Notes: generated from the letters alone by a model not told the origin. Shown: positions 29,613 to 37,586, counted from the first letter of the stretch. The stretch: 37,586 nucleotides of DNA from JBKHJA01 sp046538375 (GCA_046538375.1 JBKHJA010000008.1:1-37586), one strand, 5' to 3'. Program-made: numbers and translations.

Positions 29613-31924
29613 AAAAAATCCTGGTGACTGTTTTCCTTTCCATGCTTTTCCTTTTCTTGGGCTTTCTGTTTTTCTTCTGGGCTCACTTTTACCATTCTCT
29701 TCCCAGAAAGAAGGGAGAAGTCTCCTTGCCCGGACTGGAAGCCGAGGTCAAAATAATCATTGATAAGTGGGGAGTTCCCCATATTTTTGCTCAAAATGAG
29801 AAGGATCTTTTTTTTGGCTGTGGTTATGTGCATGCCCGGGAAAGAATGTGGCAGATGGAATTTTCCAGAAGAACGGGGTTCGGGAGGCTGTCTGAAGTGT
29901 TGGGCAGGAACACCCTGGAAGTGGACAAGGTATTAAGAACTTTAGGTCTGAAAGAAGCCATTCATCAGGATTACCAGAAGTTATCAGTGGAAATGAAAGA
30001 TATCCTCCGCTCCTACAGCCGGGGAGTGAATTCATGGATAGGATCCAGAAAATTCAACTGGCCTCCGGAATTCTTGCTTTTACGCTACCGGCCTTCGCCG
30101 TGGAGCCCTGTGGATTCTCTGGTCCTTAAAGATGTCATGGCCCTGATGCTCAGCTTTGATTACCTTACCGAGGCCTTAAGAGGGAAACTGCTGAATAGAT
30201 TGGGAACCCAGAAGGCTCTTCAGATATTGGAAGAAGGCATCCATAAGACTCCGGAATGGAGAGGGGAAATATCTCTTTCCGATAAAATGATCTCTGTTAT
30301 TTTCCAGGGAAGCAACAACTGGGTGGTGGCCGGAGATCATACAGAGTCAGGGAAGCCTCTTCTGGCTAACGACCCTCATCTCAAGATCAGTATCCCTCCT
30401 GTTTGGTATGAAATTCATCTCAGCTGTCCCACCATGGACGTAACGGGGGTTTCTCTTCCTGGAGTTCCGGCGGTGATCATCGGCCATAACCATTCCATTG
30501 CCTGGGGAATGACCTATTCCACAGCCGATGTTCAGGATCTGTATGTGGAAAAACTGAATTCTTCCCGGGATATGTATCTGGATAAAGATGGATGGAAACA
30601 TCTGAAAACCAGGGAAGAAGTCATCTCCATCAAAGATGAGAAAGAGCCGGTGAGAATCAACCTGAAATGGACGGCTCGAGGGCCCCTGATTTCACCGCTG
30701 GTCGTCAAAAGCCAGGCCCCGGTTTCTTTGAGCTGGACCCTGTATGAGGGAGGGCAAACATTAGAGTCTTTTTATAGACTCAATAAAGCCAAAAACTGGG
30801 ATGAATTTGTGGATGCAGTCAAGCTTTTTGATGCTCCCTCTCACAATTTCGTTTATGCTGACAGAGAGGGCAATATTGGTTATTATTTGAGTGGAAAAAT
30901 TCCGTTGAGGCCTGAAGAAGCTGCGTTGTTCCCCTATCCAGGATGGATGGAAGAAGGCCAATGGCAGGGATTTATAAAGGAGGAACAAAAACCTGTTCTT
31001 TTCAATCCGGAGGATGGATTCATCGTCACCGCCAACAACAGAATCGTTCCTCCTGATTTTCCCCACTATGTTAGCTGCGACTGGGATGCTCCTTTCAGGG
31101 CAAACAGAATAAAGGACCTGCTGTATCAAAAAGAAAAACACGATGTGGAATCTTTCAAGAAAATTCAGAACGACATCTATTCCCAAAAGGCGGAGATGAT
31201 TCTTCCCTTTTTGGGAGAAATAGAGGAAGCTTCAGGGCAGTTGAATGAAGCCCTGGAGATTATCAAAAACTGGGATTTGAGTTTTGGCTCTGGTAAAGAA
31301 CCTGCTCTTTATGCTGTGTTTATGAACTTTCTTCATGAACAGGTTTTCAAGGATGAACTGAGGGAAGATTTTGAGAAATTCGATTTGTTTTTCAGGCGAA
31401 AACAGGCCGGTCTCCTTCGCCTTCTCTCCCGGCCTTCCTCTTCTTGGTTTGACATAAAAGGGACAGAGTCTGTGGAAGTTCGGGAAGATATCCTAAGGAT
31501 CAGCCTGGAAAAGGCTTATCAGTGGTTAGAGAGAGAATATGGAGCTCCTGAAAACTGGGATTGGACCGAGCTGCATTCTCTATATTTCAAGCATACCTTG
31601 GGTCAGGGACCTTTTTCCCTCCTGTTTAATCGCGGTCCTTACCCTGTGGATGGATATTACTTTACCATAAGGGCTTCTTATTCCATAAAATCATACCAGG
31701 TCACCCATGGTGCTTCCTTTCGCCAGATCATCGATTTATCTGATTTCAGGAATTCTGTTTGTGTCTTGACTTCCGGCCAAAGCGGACATTTCTGGAGCCG
31801 CTTTTATGATAACCAGATCCCTCTCTGGCTGGAAGGCCGGTATCATCCTATGCTTTATGACCCTGAGGATATAGAGGCTGAGGCGGCAGGTGTGTTGTGG
31901 TTGAAACCTTTACTGGAAGAATGA
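29609..31924 (+). CDS. Penicillin acylase family amidohydrolase (Ntn hydrolase)
   Basis: A 771-aa precursor of the N-terminal-nucleophile hydrolases that cleave N-acyl amides (penicillins, acyl-homoserine lactones, N-acyl amino acids). An N-terminal hydrophobic segment (residues 4-26) targets or anchors it outside the cytoplasm. The alpha chain has DKWGVPHIFA and GYVHARERMWQMEFSRR. Autocleavage should occur at Gly234-Ser235 (QGSNNWVV), making Ser235 the nucleophile. The beta chain carries PLLANDPHL, PGVPAVIIGHNHSIAWG and FIVTANNR. The precursor length is typical. Translationally coupled to the preceding binding lipoprotein. The natural substrate cannot be told from sequence. Confidence 0.92.
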   Translation: MKKILVTVFLSMLFLFLGFLFFFWAHFYHSLPRKKGEVSLPGLEAEVKIIIDKWGVPHIFAQNEKDLFFGCGYVHARERMWQMEFSRRTGFGRLSEVLGRNTLEVDKVLRTLGLKEAIHQDYQKLSVEMKDILRSYSRGVNSWIGSRKFNWPPEFLLLRYRPSPWSPVDSLVLKDVMALMLSFDYLTEALRGKLLNRLGTQKALQILEEGIHKTPEWRGEISLSDKMISVIFQGSNNWVVAGDHTESGKPLLANDPHLKISIPPVWYEIHLSCPTMDVTGVSLPGVPAVIIGHNHSIAWGMTYSTADVQDLYVEKLNSSRDMYLDKDGWKHLKTREEVISIKDEKEPVRINLKWTARGPLISPLVVKSQAPVSLSWTLYEGGQTLESFYRLNKAKNWDEFVDAVKLFDAPSHNFVYADREGNIGYYLSGKIPLRPEEAALFPYPGWMEEGQWQGFIKEEQKPVLFNPEDGFIVTANNRIVPPDFPHYVSCDWDAPFRANRIKDLLYQKEKHDVESFKKIQNDIYSQKAEMILPFLGEIEEASGQLNEALEIIKNWDLSFGSGKEPALYAVFMNFLHEQVFKDELREDFEKFDLFFRRKQAGLLRLLSRPSSSWFDIKGTESVEVREDILRISLEKAYQWLEREYGAPENWDWTELHSLYFKHTLGQGPFSLLFNRGPYPVDGYYFTIRASYSIKSYQVTHGASFRQIIDLSDFRNSVCVLTSGQSGHFWSRFYDNQIPLWLEGRYHPMLYDPEDIEAEAAGVLWLKPLLEE

Positions 31925-31964
31925 TAAATATCAAAATTAATAATAGTGAATGATAGAGGTAGCT

Positions 31965-32426
31965 ATGAAAATTTGTTCGTTGTTAAAAAAGGATCATATC
32001 TTTTTTGATCTGGAGCCAGGAGATAAACGGAAAATTCTTGAAGAATTTGTGGCGGCCTTAAAAGAGAGAGGACTTATACCTGAAGAAAAGGTGATTTTAA
32101 AAGAGCTTTTAGACAGGGAAAAGCTGGGGAGCACCGGTCTGGAGAAAGGAATTGCTGTTCCCCACGCCTTGACCGATAAGGTTGAGGAGCCTCTGTTGGC
32201 CTTGGCCTTGATCAAAAAAGGAGTGGATTTTGAAGCAGCAGACCGCATGCCCACCCACATCATCGTTCTCCTTATAGGAAATAAAAATAATCCCGGGCTT
32301 CAGCTGAAGATTCTTGCTCATATATGCCGCCTGGTCAAGGAAACCAACATGGTGGAAAAAATGAAAAAGGCCAAATCTCCCTCCGATGTCTGTTCCATAT
32401 TCGAGGAAGAGGAAGGAAAGATTTGA
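31965..32426 (+). CDS. PTS EIIA-type (PtsN-like) regulatory protein
   Basis: From ATG 31965 the protein has 153 aa and matches the fructose/mannitol/nitrogen EIIA fold. The phosphorylated histidine is H67 in EKGIAVPHALTD, preceded by the LLDREKLGSTGLE element. A C-terminal KILAHICRLVKE helix follows. AGAGGT stands 4 nt before ATG 31965. There is no EIIB/EIIC, so it is regulatory and not sugar-transporting. EIIA-Ntr proteins in other bacteria control K+ and ion transporters. Here the gene heads a packed unit with a PII-like protein and two antiporters, which points to control of cation/proton exchange; this is inference. Confidence 0.88.
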   Translation: MKICSLLKKDHIFFDLEPGDKRKILEEFVAALKERGLIPEEKVILKELLDREKLGSTGLEKGIAVPHALTDKVEEPLLALALIKKGVDFEAADRMPTHIIVLLIGNKNNPGLQLKILAHICRLVKETNMVEKMKKAKSPSDVCSIFEEEEGKI

Positions 32427-32761
32427 TGAAGCTGCTGATATTGATTCTCAATAAAGTGGAGAAGCTGGAAGAGGTTCTTGAGGGGTATCTGGAAATAGGA
32501 ATATCCGGGGCCACAGTGATCGACAGCGTGGGAATGGGACAGATCCTGTCAGAGGAAGTTCCCATTTTTGCGGGTCTGAGATCCATGTTCGCAGGTACCA
32601 AACCGCACAATAAGACTGTCTTCTCCGCTATCAAAAACGAGAAGGAAAAGCCGGCCATCGAGCTTCTTCAGAAAATACTGGGAGATTTAAAAGAGCCCGG
32701 GACCGGGATTGTTTTTACCATCCCTATCCAGAGAGTAGAGGGCTTAAAACCTGAAATTTGA
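32426..32761 (+). CDS. PII-like small regulatory protein
   Basis: A 111-aa protein with a ferredoxin-like beta-alpha-beta pattern resembling PII signal proteins: MKLLILILNKVEKLEEVLEG, then GISGATVIDSVGMGQIL, and a C-terminal PGTGIVFTIPIQRVEGL that resembles the GKIFV/AVRIRTGE end of PII. The canonical T-loop Tyr segment is absent; instead there is PIFAGLRSMFAGTKPHN. The ATG overlaps the stop of the EIIA gene (TGATG), indicating coupling. Binding of nucleotide or of the adjacent EIIA or antiporter is plausible but not shown by the sequence. Confidence 0.75.
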   Translation: MKLLILILNKVEKLEEVLEGYLEIGISGATVIDSVGMGQILSEEVPIFAGLRSMFAGTKPHNKTVFSAIKNEKEKPAIELLQKILGDLKEPGTGIVFTIPIQRVEGLKPEI

Positions 32762-32767
32762 TACTGT

Positions 32768-33976
32768 ATGAAAGCCTTTTTTGCTTTTGCCATTCTCGTT
32801 CTGATCGCTCTTTTAGGTTCCCGGTTTCTTTTCAAGAAGAGAACCGCACTCTCTCCCTTGACCTACTTTATTTTTTCTGGCCTCATCTATATTTTTTTAG
32901 GCTCTCTGCTGGGAAAGCAGGGACTGAATGTGTTAAGCCCGCCGGTGTTAAAAGGATTTTCCCCTCTGATCGGATTTGGCCTGGGATGGATCGGGTTTCT
33001 GTTCGGTTTTCAACTTGAATTCAGATATCTGGGTAAGTTTTCTAAAAAGTTCTTTGGTCTTTCTTTTCTCCAGTTTATTATTGTTTTTTTGCTGGTGGCT
33101 CTTTCCCTGGCTGTGATTTTGAATTTTCTGTATACCTCCCGGCCCACGTTTCTCCTTTTAGGAATGGCTGCAGGTTGGGGACTTCTGTGTACCCTCAATT
33201 CCCCCTCTCTTCTTAACTTGGCTTCTTCCCAGATCCCCAGAAAAGGGAATTACCTCTACTTAGCCAGGTTTCTGGTGAGTGTGAGCGGGTTTTGGGGGAT
33301 AAGCGGTCTGGCCGTTATTTCTTGTTTCTGGCATTTTCCTTTTTTTGAGAGCCATGTTTTCACCAATGGCATGGTGCTGTTTTTTTCGTTGTTGATTTTT
33401 GCTTTTTTGCTCGGATATCTCTTTCATTTTTTGACCATGAGGAAGGCTTTGGAAAAGGATGTTTTTGTTTTCCTGCTCAGTCTGGTTTTCTTTGGTTCTG
33501 GCGCTGCTCTCTATTTTAACCTTCCTCCCCTGTTCATATGTATGATGATGGGGATGACTTTTTCCAATCTTACAAAAATTCAAGAGAAGCTCTATCCCCT
33601 GCTTCTTTCTTCAGAGAAGCCTGTATACATTGTTTTCCTGGTGCTGATCGGTGCTCTTTGGGATATTCGCTTCAATCATAAAATTGCTCTTCTTGTGGCT
33701 GTCCTGCTCATGTTAAGAATTTTGGCTTACACCGCTCCACTTCCCTCTTTGAAGGTTCTTTTTCGGTTTCCCTTTCCCCTGCCTCCTCTTTTTGGGCTCA
33801 GTTTTTTATCTCCGGGCGGATTAGCAGTGGCTTTTGCCATCAGCATAAAGGTGATGTATTTGCTGCCCCTGACCGATATATTCGTTTCTGTGGCTTTACT
33901 TTCCATCATCATCAGCGAAATGTTCAGTCCTTGGCTGTTGAAAAAATCTTTAATGAAGCTTGAGGAAGAAGAATGA
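32768..33976 (+). CDS. CPA2-like antiporter homologue lacking the conserved Asp
   Basis: A 402-aa protein with 11-13 hydrophobic helices and the overall layout of cation:proton antiporter-2 family members. It aligns with the next gene: TLNSPSLLNLASSQIPRKG corresponds to TATSPSTTIAIITETRASG there, and LVLIGALWDIRFN to FAIAGASIDLEAL. At the helix where its neighbour has K194-D195 this protein has S173-G174 (FLVSVSGFWGI), so the membrane carboxylate normally needed for ion exchange is missing. It starts 6 nt after the PII-like gene and overlaps the next gene by 4 nt. It may be a non-transporting partner subunit. Confidence 0.75.
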   Translation: MKAFFAFAILVLIALLGSRFLFKKRTALSPLTYFIFSGLIYIFLGSLLGKQGLNVLSPPVLKGFSPLIGFGLGWIGFLFGFQLEFRYLGKFSKKFFGLSFLQFIIVFLLVALSLAVILNFLYTSRPTFLLLGMAAGWGLLCTLNSPSLLNLASSQIPRKGNYLYLARFLVSVSGFWGISGLAVISCFWHFPFFESHVFTNGMVLFFSLLIFAFLLGYLFHFLTMRKALEKDVFVFLLSLVFFGSGAALYFNLPPLFICMMMGMTFSNLTKIQEKLYPLLLSSEKPVYIVFLVLIGALWDIRFNHKIALLVAVLLMLRILAYTAPLPSLKVLFRFPFPLPPLFGLSFLSPGGLAVAFAISIKVMYLLPLTDIFVSVALLSIIISEMFSPWLLKKSLMKLEEEE

Positions 33977-35262
33977 ACATTGTGGTTATGGTGGCGGTCT
34001 TTTTTCTTATGCTCTTTTTAAAGAGTTCCCTGACCGCTCCTTTTTCCAGTGCTGTTCAGAGTTTATCTCTAGCTTTGGGCTTTATCATGATTTTTGCTTT
34101 TTTAACGGGGAAAAATGCCAACAAACTCAGATTGCCTCAGATCACTGGGTTCATCCTGGCAGGGATTATTTGCGGCCCATATCTCATGAACCTGCTGAAC
34201 GCCGGAGAAGTTCAAGATCTGCGTCTTCTGGACGGCTTGGCCTTGAGCCTGATTGCATTGACTGCAGGCGGGGAGATGGACATAACAAAGATCAAGGGAA
34301 GTTTGAAAGCCATCTTTTCCATCACTTTTTTCCAATCGCTGATCATCATGGCTGGGTTTATCCTTTTAGGTGTTGGCGGTCGTTCTTTATTCCCTTTTTT
34401 TGCCCAGATGACAGGAGTGGAGGTGCTGGTTATTTCTTTTCTCCTGGGCACTTTGGCCACAGCCACTTCCCCTTCCACCACCATAGCCATCATCACCGAA
34501 ACCAGAGCCAGCGGCAAATACACGGACCTTGTTTTGAGTACAGCAGTGGTCAAGGATTTCGTGGTTATTGTCTTTTTCGCTCTGGCGCTTTCTTTCTCCA
34601 AATCGATAATCATTCCTACTCGAACATTCGATACGGCCTTTCTTTATAAAATTTTATCTGAAATCGGGGGATCGATCCTGCTGGGAGGGATTGTGGGGCT
34701 GGGAATCATCCTTTACCTGAGATACATCAAGAAAGATATCACCATTTTTATCCTTGGCGTTTCATTCTTCACCTATCAAATTTCACACAGCTTCGGTTTG
34801 CATCCTTTGCTGGTATGTTTACTGGCTGGCTTTTTGGTTAAAAATTTCTCATCCCAGGGAGAGAGGTTGATTTCGGCCATAGAAAAGAGCTCTCTTCCGG
34901 TTTACATTGTCTTTTTTGCCATCGCCGGCGCATCCATCGATCTGGAGGCCTTGAGGCAAAGTTGGCTCTTAGCCTTGGTGGTGGTTATTTGGAGAGGAGT
35001 TCTAAAATTTTCAGGCACTTATATCGGAGGTAAGCTGGCCAAGGAAGACAGGTTGGTCCAAAGAAAAAGCTGGGCTGGGTTCATTTCTCAGGCAGGTGTG
35101 GCTCTGGGCATGGTGGTCATCATAGAGAGAACCTTTCCTTCCTGGGGAGGAGAATTCAAGACATTGGTTTTGGCGGTCATTGGTATAAATCAGATCATCG
35201 GACCTGTGCTCCTCCAGAAATTCCTGGTTAAAGCGGGAGAAACAGGAAAAAAAGAGACCTGA
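33973..35262 (+). CDS. Cation:proton antiporter, CPA2 family
   Basis: A 429-aa Na+(K+)/H+ exchanger-type protein with about 12-13 membrane helices. Features are LPQITGFILAGIICGPY near the N-terminus, ATATSPSTTIAIITETRASG, and the ion-binding-site helix STAVVKDFVVIVFFAL with K194-D195. FFAIAGASIDLEAL and GFISQAGVALGMVV follow. The ATG overlaps the previous stop (ATGA). It completes the PtsN-like / PII-like / antiporter-pair unit. Ion specificity is not determinable. There is no C-terminal RCK domain, unlike Kef proteins; regulation may instead come from the two small proteins. Confidence 0.9.
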   Translation: MNIVVMVAVFFLMLFLKSSLTAPFSSAVQSLSLALGFIMIFAFLTGKNANKLRLPQITGFILAGIICGPYLMNLLNAGEVQDLRLLDGLALSLIALTAGGEMDITKIKGSLKAIFSITFFQSLIIMAGFILLGVGGRSLFPFFAQMTGVEVLVISFLLGTLATATSPSTTIAIITETRASGKYTDLVLSTAVVKDFVVIVFFALALSFSKSIIIPTRTFDTAFLYKILSEIGGSILLGGIVGLGIILYLRYIKKDITIFILGVSFFTYQISHSFGLHPLLVCLLAGFLVKNFSSQGERLISAIEKSSLPVYIVFFAIAGASIDLEALRQSWLLALVVVIWRGVLKFSGTYIGGKLAKEDRLVQRKSWAGFISQAGVALGMVVIIERTFPSWGGEFKTLVLAVIGINQIIGPVLLQKFLVKAGETGKKET

Positions 35263-35311
35263 TCATCCTCCCCCTCACTCCACAGGGCGTAAAGCTAGAA
35301 ATGGTTTAAGA

Positions 35312-36109
35312 TCAAACCGGCATGGAAATTTGAGAAAGCGGTGAAAATCGGATGAGGTGCTGTCCTTTTCCTACGGGAAGGGAAGTGTTGATAGCATGAT
35401 GAGTCAAACGGACAGCCTTCAGACAAGCTTTATCCAGGGAGATGCCCTTTGCCAAATAAGCGAGAATACTGGAGGAGAGAAAACATCCTGTTCCATGGAC
35501 TTTTTTGGCGATTTTTTGTTGATCAAAAGCATAAAAATCTTCTCCGTTATACAGAATATCTGTGGAGAGCCCAGGCCCTTCTCCCCCCTTGATTAAACAG
35601 GGCATCTGGCTCAGATTATGAATTTTTCGGGCAGCTTCTTTCATGTGCTGGCGGGTTTTTATTCTGATTCCAGAGATCAAGGCAGCTTCTTCTGTATTAG
35701 GGGTGAGAAGAGAAGCTTTTCCTTTGATTTTGGAGATGTAGCTGGGAATGGCTTCCTTTTCCAGAAGCCAAGCACCAGAGCTGGATTTAAACACCGGATC
35801 TACCACCACAGGAATTTGGTTGTTTTTGGTGAGGATGGTCTGGATGACAGGAATATTTGTTTTGGATCCGATCATCCCCACTTTGATTCCTGAAACAGAG
35901 ATGTCATCGATCAGAGTGCGGTATTGATTCCACAGAAAATCAGGCGGAAGAGCCCGAACCTCTTCCACCCGGCTGGTGTTCTGTAAAGTCAAGGAAGTGA
36001 GGATTCCCACGCCGTGAAAGCCCAAGTGCTGGAAGACTTTCAGGTCAAGACAGACCCCGGCTCCGGAGGTTGGATCGTATCCGGCTACAGACAGCAGTGA
36101 TTTTTCCAT
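35312..36109 (-). CDS. thiD: Hydroxymethylpyrimidine/phosphomethylpyrimidine kinase
   Basis: Ribokinase-family enzyme that phosphorylates HMP and HMP-P for thiamine synthesis. It shows SVAGYDPTSGAGVCLDLK at the N-terminus, TSLTLQNTSRV, KVGMIGS, VVDPVFKSSSGAWLL, LTPNTEEAALISG and the anion-hole/catalytic HGTGCFLSSSILAYLA. At 265 aa the length is normal. ATG 36109 has AAGGAG about 9 nt upstream. No thiamine riboswitch is seen upstream; a 15-bp palindrome lies at 36134-36148. No other thi genes are adjacent. Orphan ThiD may also serve salvage. Confidence 0.92.
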   Translation of the reverse strand: MEKSLLSVAGYDPTSGAGVCLDLKVFQHLGFHGVGILTSLTLQNTSRVEEVRALPPDFLWNQYRTLIDDISVSGIKVGMIGSKTNIPVIQTILTKNNQIPVVVDPVFKSSSGAWLLEKEAIPSYISKIKGKASLLTPNTEEAALISGIRIKTRQHMKEAARKIHNLSQMPCLIKGGEGPGLSTDILYNGEDFYAFDQQKIAKKVHGTGCFLSSSILAYLAKGISLDKACLKAVRLTHHAINTSLPVGKGQHLIRFSPLSQISMPV

Positions 36110-36133
36110 CCGCCTGATCTCCTTAAGGTTAGG

Positions 36134-36148
36134 TTCATTTTAAATGAA
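36134..36148. promoter_or_regulatory. Palindrome between thiD and acylphosphatase genes
   Basis: TTCATTT-T-AAATGAA is a perfect 15-bp palindrome in the divergent intergenic region. It could be an operator; no second copy was noticed. Confidence 0.25.
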
Positions 36149-36225
36149 AACGGGCAGAAATTCCACGCTTCCCTACTTTCTCTTTACCTTTCTTATCTAA
36201 GATGATAACATAGTGCAGTTTCAGG

Positions 36226-36510
36226 ATGGAAGCCAGAGCTCATATCTTTGTTTCAGGCCGAGTACAGGGGGTGTTCTTCCGTGATCACACCCAAAGATGG
36301 GCATCTTCTCTTCAGATTACAGGCTGGGTGAGGAACTTGAGAGATGGTCGAGTGGAAGTGGTGGCAGAAGGGGATAGGGAGAAGATCAACAGTCTCATCG
36401 GAAAATTAAAGAAAGGCCCCCCTTCATCGTACGTAGAAAATGTGGAAGTAAACTGGGAAGACTATAAAGGTGAATTTGATGGTTTCCGGATCACATGGGC
36501 TGATTTTTGA
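36226..36510 (+). CDS. acyP: Acylphosphatase
   Basis: Small (94 aa) enzyme hydrolysing acyl phosphates. The phosphate-binding loop GRVQGVFFRDHTQR with catalytic R19 and the catalytic N37 in GWVRNLRDGRVEV are both present. The C-terminal FDGFRITW is also typical. The start ATG 36226 has only a weak CAGG upstream. It is probably a single gene or co-transcribed with the cupin gene 68 bp downstream. Confidence 0.95.
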   Translation: MEARAHIFVSGRVQGVFFRDHTQRWASSLQITGWVRNLRDGRVEVVAEGDREKINSLIGKLKKGPPSSYVENVEVNWEDYKGEFDGFRITWADF

Positions 36511-36578
36511 ACTGTAAGAATCATAAATAAACAGAAAGTCTTAGGATTAATTTAATCCCGTAAGAGGAAAAGAAAAGG

Positions 36579-36902
36579 ATGCATAAAATAAGCAGAGAGA
36601 GCCAGCCTGAGGTAGAAGTGTTTGAAGGAGTAACCCGCCGGACAATCGCCTGCGGAAAAGATGTGTTGATGGCCCGATTTGAATACAAGAAAGGATCAAA
36701 GGTTCCGCCTCATAAACATTATTATGAGCAGGTGACCACCATTCTTAAGGGAGAACAGAAGGTGGTCATAAGAAGAGAAGGACAGGAGGAGGAGTTGTCA
36801 TTAAAGGAAGGAGACTCTTACATCGTTCCTGCCAATTTTGAGCACGAACAGATTAGCCTTACAGACGCTGTCACCATTGATGCTTGGAGCACTACTCCCT
36901 GA
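36579..36902 (+). CDS. Single-domain cupin protein
   Basis: A 107-aa cupin with metal-binding residues H45 and H47 (PPHKHYYEQ), Q51 or E50, and H89 (NFEHEQ). The conserved glycines in LKGEQKVV and LKEGDSYIVP fit the double cupin motif. Single cupins of this kind are often lyases, isomerases or sensors; nothing narrows this one. AAAAGG precedes ATG 36579. Confidence 0.85.
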   Translation: MHKISRESQPEVEVFEGVTRRTIACGKDVLMARFEYKKGSKVPPHKHYYEQVTTILKGEQKVVIRREGQEEELSLKEGDSYIVPANFEHEQISLTDAVTIDAWSTTP

Positions 36903-37053
36903 AGTATGCAGCCCACAGCAGGATAGACATGATCTGGGTGCCCTCAACAGGAAGCCATTCCCTTTATTTCATGATTTGGTTCTGTTTCCTGGTGGCCTCC
37001 CCTTTTGAACTTCAGCATTTATTTTGCTCATAATCCTGGGAGAGGGGCAGAGA

Positions 37054-37320
37054 TTAAACCGACTTTTTTTGCTCCAGGAATTTCTTACGGCATTCCTGAG
37101 AACAGAAATAATATTCTTTTCCCTGGTGTATCTCTTTGACGGCATCTTCCTCAGGGATGTAAGTATTGCAGATTTCATCTTTGACCATCATTCCTGACCC
37201 AGATTTTGAAGATGAAGATGATTTTTTCAGTCTCTTTACAGCCCTAAAAAACCTGATAAGCTGGTAGATGATATAGGCAAGGAGGGCGTAGAGAATGAGC
37301 TTCAAAAGTGCTGGTATCAT
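37054..37320 (-). CDS. Membrane-anchored YHS/TRASH-type metal-binding protein
   Basis: From ATG 37320 the protein has 88 aa: one N-terminal membrane helix (MIPALLKLILYALLAYIIYQ), a basic and Ser-rich linker (SSSSSKSGSG), then a small domain with one Cys in KDEICNTYIP and two in YYFCSQECRKKFLE. That is the C-x(n)-C-x3-C layout of YHS/TRASH domains that bind metal. The longest frame starts at 37356, but the downstream ATG has GAGG 4 nt upstream and gives a better N-terminus. Whether the domain faces cytoplasm or periplasm is not clear; the positive residues after the helix favour the cytoplasm. Confidence 0.75.
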   Translation of the reverse strand: MIPALLKLILYALLAYIIYQLIRFFRAVKRLKKSSSSSKSGSGMMVKDEICNTYIPEEDAVKEIHQGKEYYFCSQECRKKFLEQKKSV

Positions 37321-37476
37321 AGTCCTCAATGTAAATGATTTCTGGGGGCATGTCAATCACAGCCAGAGTAGAATGTGATCAGGATGAATATATTTTCTAT
37401 TTCCGTTATATTTAATTTCAAGCTTTGTCCCAAAGTGACGGGATTGTATGAATATAGGATTAATGTTGGAGGGTAA

Positions 37477-37586
37477 ATGTCGGAGCGGCATTTCAGACCC
37501 CGTCCCAACCCACCAAGCCTTTCCGAGTGGTTTTCCGAGGGAATCCGGCGAAGCCGGAGCCGAGGACTGTTTGAGCAGTGGAAGGA
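37477..37586 (+). repeat. REP-like hairpin repeat or partial gene at the window end
   Basis: The end of the window is G+C-rich and contains a perfect hairpin CCGGC-GAA-GCCGG (37545-37557) flanked by repeated CCGAG blocks and GAGGACTGTTTGAGC. This style is typical of dispersed REP-like palindromes. The same DNA can also be read as an open frame from ATG 37477, with GGAGGG 3 nt upstream, running off the window. The translation is rich in Arg, Ser and Pro and looks like translated repeat, so I favour a repeat. Confidence 0.45.

Noticed and set aside
33960..34649. 229-aa frame overlapping the second antiporter gene on the same strand
   Set aside because: Frame-shifted shadow of the antiporter; rich in Phe, His, Ser and Cys with no membrane pattern, while the antiporter frame is clearly genuine.
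36110..36225. Thiamine pyrophosphate riboswitch upstream of thiD
   Set aside because: The spacer is only about 115 bp and contains none of the conserved THI-box blocks.

Overview
The window looks like chromosomal DNA from a Gram-negative, probably anaerobic bacterium of moderate G+C. Signs are a periplasmic nine-heme cytochrome c, a Rieske/cytochrome b pair, lipoprotein and signal-peptide proteins, PtsN-type PTS signalling, sigma-54 control and amino-acid fermentation genes. A SpoIID-family protein with an internal insertion and the mix of acylase, threonine-cleavage and peptide genes would fit the Acidobacteriota/Aminicenantes neighbourhood. There is no rRNA or other marker, so the taxonomy is a guess. 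I see no tRNA, rRNA, CRISPR array, prophage or transposase gene.

Layout. 136-4778 (minus): four-gene operon with a zinc-dependent dehydrogenase, a DUF819 permease-like protein, an alpha-oxoamine-synthase-like PLP enzyme and a dipeptide-epimerase-like enolase-superfamily protein. 4927-5470: a structured repeat (copy 1) and a decayed coding remnant. 5467-8253 (minus): a sigma-54 activator with a degenerate receiver, followed by a clear sigma-54 promoter with two palindromic upstream sites, a DUF5658-type membrane protein and a 69-aa Fis-like HTH protein. 8402-12844 (plus): SpoIID-like protein, PyrE and NhaC. 12875-15176 (minus): Kbl and SDR-type threonine dehydrogenase, a complete threonine-to-glycine route. 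15344-17581 (plus): small membrane protein, repeat copy 2 and a histidine ammonia-lyase with an unusual Ala-Cys-Gly prosthetic-group triad. 17653-19008: long nested hairpin, TIGR04076 protein and DUF6448 protein. 19210-24005 (plus): lexA-dinB-dnaE, an SOS mutagenesis cassette that is visibly G+C-richer than its surroundings. 24084-27318 (plus): truncated methyltransferase, Rieske protein, cytochrome b and nine-heme cytochrome c, which together suggest a quinol:cytochrome c oxidoreductase. 27351-28256 (minus): DUF72. 28315-28534: repeat copy 3. 28611-35262 (plus): lipoprotein binding protein, penicillin-acylase-family hydrolase, then a tightly packed PtsN-like / PII-like / two CPA2 antiporter module. 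35312-37320: ThiD, acylphosphatase, cupin and a membrane-anchored YHS/TRASH-type protein. The window ends in another repeat-like hairpin.

Most noteworthy: (1) three 207-220 bp elements with CATTTC...GAAATG termini, compensatory changes in internal stems, and the same orientation relative to the gene each precedes; (2) a compact sigma-54 circuit with twin TGTTCA-N5-TGAACA-type sites and an HTH-only relative of the activator; (3) an antiporter pair preceded by PtsN-like and PII-like regulators, in which one antiporter lacks the conserved membrane Asp; (4) the Ala-Cys-Gly ammonia-lyase.
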